A DNA stretch of 64,000 nt from an uncultured Bacteroidales bacterium (GTDB lineage Bacteria; Bacteroidota; Bacteroidia; Bacteroidales; FEN-979). The stretch's first letter is position 1, and each line of letters starts with the position of its first letter. Of this stretch, positions 58,157 to 64,000 are shown piece by piece. Under the pieces are notes generated by a model, which worked only from the letters and a program-made list of their open reading frames with translations, searched no databases and was not told the DNA's origin. The position numbers were made by a program, and so were the translations under genes. The stretch is from NCBI GenBank assembly GCA_903959905.1, contig CAJBYO010000001.1, positions 1 through 64,000 of the forward strand. Direction: 5' to 3'.

Positions 58157-59183
58157 ACAAAGAAAATACAACAACCCCGTCACTGCAACACTTACCGGCA
58201 TTACCGACCTCTTTCGCAAACAGGTTCCCGCCGGCTTACTGAAGGATAGCGACCGTCTTGACGGAAAAACCGTGCTTGTCGACGGGTCCAGTTCGGGCCT
58301 CGGATTTGCCATTGCTGTAGACGTGGCGCGGCGTGGTGCCCGGGTGATCATGGCCTGCAGAAGCGGCATCCCGGAGATGGGGGAGAAGGTTGAAAAACTG
58401 TCGGGAAATACCGATGTGCACATGCTGCAGGTTGACTTTGCCGATGTAAATTCAATCCGTCAGCTGGTTGAAAAACTTAAATCCCCCTCCCTTTTTGGGG
58501 AGGGGTCAGGGGGTGGGGTCAACATCTTCATCTGTAACGCCGGCATCGTTCCCAAACAAAGCCGAAAAACCCCCCAGGGCCTTGAAGAGATGTTCATGGT
58601 AAACTATTTCTCCAAATTCATCCTGGTCAACCTCATGCTGGAGAACGATTGTTTCACTCATTCTCCGATTAGCGACCCCCACGCGTCACCCGTCACGCGT
58701 CACCCGTCACTCCCGCGTATCATCTTCATCGCCTCCGAAAGCCACCGCAATCCCGAATCCTTTGACTGGCCTTCCTTTGGCAAATACCGTGATTACAGCA
58801 TCGGGAAATCGATAGAACTTTACGGGTATTATAAGCTCCTGCTCACAACTTTTTCGGTGGAACTTTCACGGCGGCTGAACCCGGACGGGGTGACCCGTTT
58901 TTCAGTGTTCTCCATGTGCCCGGGACCGGTTAACTCGAACATCGCGCGGGAAGCTCCGAAGGTATTTATGCCTTTGCTGAAACTGGTGTTTGGGATTTTC
59001 TTCAGGTCTCCGGCCAAAGCTGCCATCCCGGCGGTATACCTGGCTGCATCACAGGATGTTGAAGGGAAACCATTTGATTATCTCTTTCTGATGAGCAGGA
59101 AGGAAGTGGATGAAAAGGCAGCTGATGCGGGGAATGGGAAGAGGTTGTGGGAGGAGTCGGAAGAGCTTTGGAAGGGGGTTTAG
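58143..59183 (+). CDS. short-chain dehydrogenase/reductase with two repeat-encoded insertions
   Basis: 346 residues from the ATG at 58143, which overlaps the sulfotransferase stop by 14 bp. The cofactor motif VDGSSSGLGFAIA is near residue 45, NAGIVP near 134, the active Ser in IFIASESH and YxxxK as YGYYK. It resembles the retinol-dehydrogenase-like SDRs. Two insertions stand out: residues about 114-126 ([12 protein letters not shown]) encoded by the C/G-rich word at 58483-58519, and residues about 170-191 containing SPVTRHPSLPR, from heptamers at 58681-58711. The frame stays open, so the protein may still fold. The stop codon lies in the next inverted-repeat element. Confidence 0.87.
   Translation: MTASKQRKYNNPVTATLTGITDLFRKQVPAGLLKDSDRLDGKTVLVDGSSSGLGFAIAVDVARRGARVIMACRSGIPEMGEKVEKLSGNTDVHMLQVDFADVNSIRQLVEKLKSPSLFGEGSGGGVNIFICNAGIVPKQSRKTPQGLEEMFMVNYFSKFILVNLMLENDCFTHSPISDPHASPVTRHPSLPRIIFIASESHRNPESFDWPSFGKYRDYSIGKSIELYGYYKLLLTTFSVELSRRLNPDGVTRFSVFSMCPGPVNSNIAREAPKVFMPLLKLVFGIFFRSPAKAAIPAVYLAASQDVEGKPFDYLFLMSRKEVDEKAADAGNGKRLWEESEELWKGV
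58483..58519. repeat. 37-bp C/G-rich interspersed word inside the SDR gene
   Basis: Begins CCCCCTCCCTTTTTGGGGAG and ends CAGGGGGTGGGGT. Second copy of the element at 2518-2555 (one base shorter, one substitution), in the same plus-strand orientation although the host genes face opposite ways. Confidence 0.85.
58681..58711. repeat. heptamer units inside the SDR gene
   Basis: GCGTCAC / CCGTCAC / GCGTCAC / CCGTCAC: the reverse complement of the GACGCGT and GACGGGT units at 15478 and 51600. Four units are 28 bases, not a multiple of three, so flanking bases must compensate. Confidence 0.85.
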
Positions 59184-59411
59184 TTTCACGCAGAATTTCA
59201 CGCAGATTTTCGCGGATTAAAGCGCAGATTTTGGCAGATTTTTTTTAAAAATGAAAATAAAAGCCTTAAATAACTGTACTTTATGTTATATATCCATTGT
59301 GTATCAATATTTTAATCTGCTCAAATCTGCGCTTTAATCTGCGAAAATCTGCGAGAACCATCTGCGAAAATCTGCGTGAAACATCCGCGAAAATCTGCGA
59401 GAAATTAAACC
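59177..59411. repeat. inverted-repeat element 1 (CGCAGATTTT type), downstream of nfo
   Basis: Outer arms GGTTTAGTTTC (59177-59187) and GAAATTAAACC (59401-59411) are inverted with one mismatch. Inner arms are built from imperfect 10-11 base CGCAGATTTT units on the left and their reverse complement on the right, around a non-repetitive AT-rich centre of about 60 bases. The left arm includes the SDR stop codon. Confidence 0.75.
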
Positions 59412-59429
59412 TATAGCCGCCGGTAAAAA

Positions 59430-60266
59430 CTAAAAAGAATACAACAACTTAATCTCCTCCTCCCAAATCGTCTCATCCGGCGTTTCCAGGATCAACGGCA
59501 TATCATCAAACCTCGGATCACGCATCAGCAGCTTAAATACCTCCATCCCCAACGTACCTTTTCCCAGGCTGTCGTGCCTGTCAACCCTACTACCAAGACC
59601 CTTTTTAGAGTCGTTGATATGCATCCCCTTCAGATATTTAAACCCGACCACCTCATCAAAGTGCCTGAAGGTCTCTTTGAATGCAGCCTCCGTTGACAGA
59701 TCATACCCGGCCGCGAAAGAGTGGCAGGTATCAATGCATATCCCCACCCGGCTTTTATCCTCCACATGGTCAATGATGAAACGGATGTGTTCAAACTTAT
59801 AGCCGAGGTTGCTTCCCTGGCCGGCTGTATTTTCAATGACTGCGATCACCCCTTTGGTTTTATCCAGGGTGATGTTGATGGATTCGGCAATCCGCAGCAG
59901 GCATTCTTCATCACTGATTTTTGCCAGTGATCCGCCCGGGTGAAAATTGAGCCGGTCGAGTCCCAGCTGTTCGCAGCGCTGCATCTCATCCAGGAACGCC
60001 TCCCGTGATTTGTCAAGCCCTTCCTGCTCCGGGTGCCCCAGGTTGATCAGGTAACTGTCGTGGGGCAGCACCTGGAACGGCTGATAACCATGTTTTTCGC
60101 AGTTCTCGCGAAAGAGTTTGATGTTTGATTTGGTGAGCGGCGATGATTTCCACTGGCGCTGGTTTTTGGTAAACAGAGCAAAGGCTTTTGCACCGATTTG
60201 TGCGGCATTAACGGGTGCGTTCTCAACGCCGCCTGAGGCGCTTACGTGGGCTCCTATATATTTCAT
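59430..60266 (-). CDS. nfo: deoxyribonuclease IV (AP endonuclease)
   Basis: Cuts DNA at abasic sites in base excision repair; cytoplasmic. The 278 residues are the typical Nfo TIM barrel. Metal-site motifs: GAHVSASGG at 5-13, FHPGG near 111, IENTAGQG near 144, [13 protein letters not shown] near 177, [20 protein letters not shown] near 217 and LETPD near 263. It stands alone between two inverted-repeat elements, its start 15 bases from element 2. Confidence 0.96.
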   Translation of the reverse strand: MKYIGAHVSASGGVENAPVNAAQIGAKAFALFTKNQRQWKSSPLTKSNIKLFRENCEKHGYQPFQVLPHDSYLINLGHPEQEGLDKSREAFLDEMQRCEQLGLDRLNFHPGGSLAKISDEECLLRIAESINITLDKTKGVIAVIENTAGQGSNLGYKFEHIRFIIDHVEDKSRVGICIDTCHSFAAGYDLSTEAAFKETFRHFDEVVGFKYLKGMHINDSKKGLGSRVDRHDSLGKGTLGMEVFKLLMRDPRFDDMPLILETPDETIWEEEIKLLYSF

Positions 60267-60280
60267 GGGTTTATGGTTTT

Positions 60281-60474
60281 GGTTCTCGCAGATTTTCGCA
60301 GATTACAGCGCAGATTTGAGCAGATTTTTTTTGAAAATTATTGAAAAAAGATAATTATTCAAAGGCACTATTTATGGCAGTTAGTATTGATTTTAAATAT
60401 TTTAATCTGCCAAAATCTGCGCTGTAATCTGCGAAAATCTGCGAGAACTTTCTGCGAGAACTTTCTGCGAGAAA
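60281..60474. repeat. inverted-repeat element 2 (CGCAGATTTT type), upstream of nfo
   Basis: Left arm GGTTCTCGCAGATTTTCGCA with further units to a T run near 60330; right arm from 60400 to 60474 in reverse complement (AAAATCTGCGAGAA units). Same unit type and order as element 1. Together with it, the nfo gene is bracketed. No gene lies in this 309-bp gap. Confidence 0.75.
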
Positions 60475-60563
60475 TTTTTACTCAAATGTACCTAAAATTC
60501 CCCACCCCCATAATCTTCACTAAAATTTAACGTTTGAAATAAGCATCTGCCATTCTTATTTAT

Positions 60564-60571
60564 TACTTTTG
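60564..60571 (+). promoter_or_regulatory. candidate -7 box (TACTTTTG) very close to a start codon
   Basis: Exact TAnnTTTG match whose end lies only 4 bases before the ATG at 60576. If used, transcription would begin at or next to the start codon, giving a leaderless or near-leaderless mRNA. Confidence 0.35.
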
Positions 60572-60575
60572 TATT

Positions 60576-61637
60576 ATGCGAAACCTCTACACTAAAATCA
60601 CACTGCTCCTGACACTCTCCATTTGCCTCTCAAATGCGTTCGGACAGATCATTCTAACCAGTCAGAACAACGCTCCCGTTGCTGGCGACTCCTCAAGAAC
60701 CCGTGAAGTAGTGTATGTCTCACCCGGAGCTGCCGGAGAGAACCAGGTCTGGGACTTTTCCGCCATCCAGGTATCGGGAAAGACCAGCTATCGAGGTGTT
60801 TCCGAGGATATGACACACAAAATGGCGGGACCGGGCGAACGCAATATCGTTCTTGCCGAAGATGGTTACGAGTACAGCTACATCTGCAGTGAGAACAGTA
60901 TCCGTGAAATCGGCTATGCAAATCCCGGGAAAAAGATGACCCTGGGATATGATACCCCCCTGGTTCAGATGAAATACCCGTTCTCATTCGGCCAGCAATT
61001 CGCCCAACCGTGCTCTGGGATTGCCTGGTACCACGACCGCAGCAGGATTGATTTTTCCGGAACCTACGCCGTTACCGCCGATGCCTATGGAACCCTGATC
61101 CTTCCCGACAGGATAATGAAGAACACCCTGCGGGTGAAAGTCGTCAAGCAGTCGCTGCAGATCAGCGTGTGCGGATCAACCCAGTCAACCAGCACCAAGT
61201 ATTTCTGGTATGCCCCGGGTTACCGTTACCCTGTGCTGATGCTGGGCACTACGGAAAATAAATATGGCGCAAAAGAGCCGGTTACCCATACCAACGCATG
61301 GTTGAACCTGAACCAGGCATCAGGAGGTGCTGCATCTTCGGTTACCCTTTCAGATGGCCAGTCAGAAACATCCGAGAATACCGTTATTGTTTTTCCGAAC
61401 CCCTTCAGCGAACAGGTTACCTTTAATTATTTCCTCAGATCGCAGGTGCCTGTCAGCATTGAGTTGTATGACATGTCGGGAAAATTCAACATCCTTGTGG
61501 AAAAGAAAAAGACGCAGCTGGACGGTTTGCATACCGGAACCCTCAATGCTTCGAAAATGGGACTGCCTCCCGGCGTTTATTACCTCCGTTTCACCTTCGA
61601 CCGCCAGGTGGTGGTGAGTAAAATTGTAAAGATCTGA
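60576..61637 (+). CDS. secreted protein with T9SS sorting domain
   Basis: 353 residues. Signal peptide about 1-23, ending NAFGQ. The mature part (about 24-265) is beta-rich with no family I can name, and the last 80 residues are a type A T9SS domain (VFPNPFSEQVTFNYF, ending VVVSKIVKI). Followed after one base by the gene at 61639, so the two are surely one operon. The pair may be a surface protein and its processing partner; this is inference. Confidence 0.8.
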   Translation: MRNLYTKITLLLTLSICLSNAFGQIILTSQNNAPVAGDSSRTREVVYVSPGAAGENQVWDFSAIQVSGKTSYRGVSEDMTHKMAGPGERNIVLAEDGYEYSYICSENSIREIGYANPGKKMTLGYDTPLVQMKYPFSFGQQFAQPCSGIAWYHDRSRIDFSGTYAVTADAYGTLILPDRIMKNTLRVKVVKQSLQISVCGSTQSTSTKYFWYAPGYRYPVLMLGTTENKYGAKEPVTHTNAWLNLNQASGGAASSVTLSDGQSETSENTVIVFPNPFSEQVTFNYFLRSQVPVSIELYDMSGKFNILVEKKKTQLDGLHTGTLNASKMGLPPGVYYLRFTFDRQVVVSKIVKI

Positions 61638-61638
61638 C

Positions 61639-62166
61639 ATGAGCATTATTCGTTCTATCCTCTTCTCTGCCATCCTGCTTTCAGCCATGGCGCTCCTTTC
61701 ATTCAAGCCGACAGGCTCTGTTAACCCTGTGTACCTGCTCACCACAAACTGCGACACCGTTCCGGCCCTGAACCAGGAGATTCTAAGCCTGGTAACCAAA
61801 CAGATCGGCAAAACAGTCGACCGCGGCGAATGTTGGGACGTGGCCGCCATGGTGCTGAACACGACCGGTGCGAAGTGGGACAAACGCTATGAATTCGGCC
61901 GTAGGGTTGACCCTGCCAAAGAGTGCATTTATCCCGGCGACCTGATACAATTTGAAGGTGTAAACATCAAATACAAAAAGGGTCAGGGCGTTTATACAGA
62001 ATCCATGGGGCACCATACTGCCATGGTTTATGAGGTGAAGGCCAAAGGAGTTTATGTGCTTGCGCATCAGAATACTGCCAAATCCGGCAGAACCGTGGGG
62101 TTAAGTGATCTGGATATGTCAACGATCATCAGCGGTAAATACCAGTTCTACCGCCCTGTAAAATAA
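61639..62166 (+). CDS. exported cysteine-protease-fold protein (BBC1/AIM3- or CHAP-like)
   Basis: 175 residues with a hydrophobic N-terminus (about 1-22). Candidate catalytic residues are Cys in GECWDVAAMVL and His in MGHHTAMVYEV, with the strand LAHQN nearer the end; the order Cys-His and the GDLIQFEG segment fit CHAP/NlpC-type papain folds, especially the BBC1/AIM3 domain known mainly from eukaryotes. Substrate unknown; peptidoglycan or a protein are possible. It begins one base after the stop of a T9SS protein. Confidence 0.7.
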   Translation: MSIIRSILFSAILLSAMALLSFKPTGSVNPVYLLTTNCDTVPALNQEILSLVTKQIGKTVDRGECWDVAAMVLNTTGAKWDKRYEFGRRVDPAKECIYPGDLIQFEGVNIKYKKGQGVYTESMGHHTAMVYEVKAKGVYVLAHQNTAKSGRTVGLSDLDMSTIISGKYQFYRPVK

Positions 62167-62424
62167 CCCCCTTTGGTCGCCCATCCCGGCCTCGTTCCCT
62201 CCACTCTTCACCCTTCACTTTTCACCCGTCACTCAACACTCTGCGTATCACTGACCACTAAACCCACTAATTAACAACCTCAACGACTTTAACGTCCAGT
62301 GAAAAACGTATAACTGTGAATGAAGGGTGAAGAATTAAAAGTGAAAAGTGGGGGCATCAAACACCCCAACAAAAAGAAAAATGATTATATTTGCACCCTC
62401 AAACCGGAAAACGATCCGGAAAAT
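62167..62424. other. intergenic region before tRNA-Pro with repeat-like words
   Basis: No gene. Words CACTCTTCACCCTTCACTTT, CACCCGTCAC and GTGAAAAGTG recall the tandem arrays elsewhere. A TAnnTTTG match (TATATTTG, 62386-62393) lies 31 bases before the tRNA and is the likely tRNA promoter box. Confidence 0.5.
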
Positions 62425-62498
62425 CGGGGTGTGGCGCAGTTGGCTAGCGTACTTGCATGGGGTGCAAGGGGTCGGAAGTTCGAGTCTTCTCACCCCGA
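62425..62498 (+). tRNA. tRNA-Pro (anticodon GGG)
   Basis: A 74-base cloverleaf. Acceptor stem CGGGGTG pairs with CACCCCG before the discriminator A; the anticodon stem CTTGC/GCAAG encloses the loop ATGGGGT with anticodon GGG, reading CCC and CCU. The T-arm GTTCGAGTC is standard. CCA is not encoded. It is followed by a hairpin and T run. Confidence 0.95.
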
Positions 62499-62511
62499 CT
62501 TAATTAAAATC

Positions 62512-62548
62512 AAACGGCTGTTAATCAATAGATTACAGCCGTTTTTTT
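62512..62548 (+). terminator. rho-independent terminator after tRNA-Pro
   Basis: AAACGGCTGT (62512-62521) pairs with ACAGCCGTTT (62535-62544) over a 13-base loop, then T's. It ends 12 bases before the insertion sequence. Confidence 0.9.
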
Positions 62549-62560
62549 AATGTAATGTAA

Positions 62561-63882
62561 CACTAGTGTCTATTAAAAAATGTTAAAAAATATTGAACTC
62601 CAATTGCAACTGCCCGTCATCGTGGTTTTGCTCTGGCTCTTCAAGCTGGAGCAGCTCCTTGATATTGTCTTTTGCCAGAAGGGAGCTGCCCAATATTCTC
62701 AAAACTTCATAGACGCTCCTGTTAAGTTGCAGCTTTCTCGCGAGAATTGCAACGGTGCAATATGTGATGATAGCTACATAAACCTGTATCCGAACAGCAT
62801 TTTCAGTATTTCCCCAGAAAGACTTGATACGCAGGTGTCCCTTCATCCATTTAAAGAAGGTTTCCACAGCCCATCTGTTTTTATAAAGGAACGCAATATC
62901 CGTGGCCTTGTGAAAAAAGTTGTTGGTATAGTAAGTAAAGGTTCGTTTGAGTTCAGGCTCGTAATAGATAATCCTTCTGATTTCAGACGGGTAGTTTACA
63001 GTGTTCCCGCTTGTGGTGAACCTCACGGTTTGATCTCTGAGGATATTATCTGCACTCTCCAGAAGGTCTTCTCCTTCCACTACTTCAAATTTCGGCCTTC
63101 GTTTTTCACGAATAACAAAGAAGGAATTGAGAATCTCAATGCGATAGAGCCTTTCCAAATCCCAGTAGCCACGGTCAAAAATATAGCAAGCGTATGGCTC
63201 GTAGCTAATCCAGTCCATGGCATTCACATCATGCACAGCCGCTTCTGTGATATGAAACGATACCGGTATCTGGGTTACAATATCAAGTTGCGTGTGTACC
63301 TTGATGCCAGATTTGGTAGTCCTGAACCTTGCCCACTCAAAAAGAGACAGACAGAGGTCAATAGTGGTGGAATCAAAGGCATAATACTTCCCGTTGAGTT
63401 CAAACTCTTGGCTAAGGCAATCCTTTTGAGCAAGTTCCACCATGTGATAGGCAAATTTTTCAAAAATGTGATAATCACGAAGCTGATTTGCCTTGGAAAG
63501 CACGCTTCGGTTTATTGGGGTCTTCCCAAATCCAAGATGGAAGGACTTATTGGCATGTGCAGTAGTAATATCCGTCAGTTCGCGAAGGCTGTTGCAGCCA
63601 TCCAACTGACCGAACATGAGAACGAGCATCTGGTTCCAGTATGTCAAACTCCATCCTTGGGTTCTATCGTTACATGTTGTCATAACGAGCCTTTCGAAGT
63701 ATCGTTTGGGAAGAAAATCGGTGATTTGACTGAAAACATATTTGCCGCTGTTCATTGCACGCTACTATTTGGTTTACCACCAAAGGTAATCTGTTCAAAA
63801 GTGCGACAAGGTTTTTGGCAAAATACATATTGTTTATGAGTAAGATACGAATGATTTTAACATTTTTTAATAGACACTAGTG
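62561..63882 (-). mobile_element. complete IS4-family insertion sequence
   Basis: 1322 bp with perfect 28-base terminal inverted repeats (62561-62588 and 63855-63882), beginning CACTAGTGTCTATTAAAAAA. Immediately outside both ends is the 9-base direct repeat GTAATGTAA (62552-62560 and 63883-63891), the target duplication. It carries one transposase gene and looks intact. It has landed just after the tRNA-Pro terminator. Confidence 0.95.
62583..63755 (-). CDS. IS4-family transposase
   Basis: 390 residues. The DDE catalytic triad is D128 in FDSTT, D194 in FDRGYWD and E298 in the Y291-x2-R294-x3-E298-x6-K305 signature of IS4 transposases. An N-terminal DUF4372-like domain is present. The stop codon lies inside the left inverted repeat, as is common in compact elements. 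A 419-residue open frame on the opposite strand is a shadow and is not called. Apparently functional; no frameshift. Confidence 0.95.
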   Translation of the reverse strand: MNSGKYVFSQITDFLPKRYFERLVMTTCNDRTQGWSLTYWNQMLVLMFGQLDGCNSLRELTDITTAHANKSFHLGFGKTPINRSVLSKANQLRDYHIFEKFAYHMVELAQKDCLSQEFELNGKYYAFDSTTIDLCLSLFEWARFRTTKSGIKVHTQLDIVTQIPVSFHITEAAVHDVNAMDWISYEPYACYIFDRGYWDLERLYRIEILNSFFVIREKRRPKFEVVEGEDLLESADNILRDQTVRFTTSGNTVNYPSEIRRIIYYEPELKRTFTYYTNNFFHKATDIAFLYKNRWAVETFFKWMKGHLRIKSFWGNTENAVRIQVYVAIITYCTVAILARKLQLNRSVYEVLRILGSSLLAKDNIKELLQLEEPEQNHDDGQLQLEFNIF

Positions 63883-64000
63883 GTAATGTAAATTGTAATA
63901 TATTTCTTGTTTTTTAACAGAAAGCCTATGATCACAGGCTCTATCTTTGGTTTCAACAAATGTTCCCTATTTGATAGTTGATGACGGATCAAAACGTACT

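Noticed and set aside
59177..60474. CGCAGATTTT units as a CRISPR
   Set aside because: Units are 10-11 bases, in both orientations, with no unique spacers.
62320..62550. 76-residue frame across the tRNA
   Set aside because: Covers tRNA-Pro; no coding evidence.
62580..63839. 419-residue open frame on the plus strand across the IS element
   Set aside because: Antisense shadow of the transposase; the minus-strand frame has the full DDE triad and YREK signature.
63892..64000. Hairpin AGCCT/AGGCT after the IS
   Set aside because: Five-base stem without T run; too weak to call.

Overview
The window looks like a chromosomal segment of a Bacteroidetes bacterium (Bacteroidales or a related order). 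Seven secreted proteins end in type IX secretion system (T9SS) sorting domains. A 2994-residue PKD-repeat protein is paired with a PorP/SprF-type outer-membrane protein. Start sites lack strong Shine-Dalgarno sequences, and TAnnTTTG promoter boxes of the Bacteroidetes type precede several genes. Other family markers are DUF4271 beside hemD, a C10 peptidase, and a zinc-site-poor sirtuin. I place it no more finely than phylum.

Layout. 0-13.5 kb: a GH2 beta-galactosidase (minus strand), a sirtuin, then secreted T9SS proteins (a C10 cysteine protease and a beta-propeller/discoidin protein), a C69 dipeptidase and mnmA. 13.7-23.1 kb: an M28 peptidase, GtrA, and a long minus-strand housekeeping run panB-rluA-DUF4271-hemD-rnpA-yidD-S41 protease-cdd-ChaN. 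23.2-32.6 kb: a lipoprotein, dnaK, two T9SS cargo proteins, an unknown secreted protein and a small lipoprotein. 33.0-43.1 kb: the giant PKD adhesin-like protein and its PorP/SprF partner. 43.3-51.6 kb: icd, a 1529-residue acyl-CoA-synthetase/GNAT fusion of unknown role, and aconitase. 51.7-59.2 kb: a T9SS protein, an AAA/DUF4143 ATPase, and a cassette SDR / DUF1214 / sulfotransferase / SDR. 59.4-62.2 kb: endonuclease IV between two inverted-repeat elements, a T9SS protein and a cysteine-protease-fold protein. 62.4-63.9 kb: tRNA-Pro(GGG) and a complete IS4-family insertion sequence with 28-bp inverted repeats and a 9-bp target duplication.

How the genes connect. The secreted proteases, the beta-galactosidase and the repeat-rich T9SS proteins suggest a heterotroph that degrades protein and polysaccharide and displays a large surface adhesin. 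icd and acn are neighbouring TCA-cycle genes, separated by the acyl-ligase/acetyltransferase fusion.

The most unusual feature is a set of short tandem arrays with periods of 7, 8, 11 or 15 (7+8) bases at gene boundaries. They often abut or supply stop codons, one supplies a start codon, and some lie in frame inside genes: the beta-galactosidase signal peptide and an internal loop, a sulfotransferase loop, and two loops of an SDR. A 37/38-bp C/G-rich word occurs inside two unrelated genes. The strongest candidates for undescribed biology are this repeat ecology, the 1529-residue fusion, and the SDR/DUF1214/sulfotransferase cassette.
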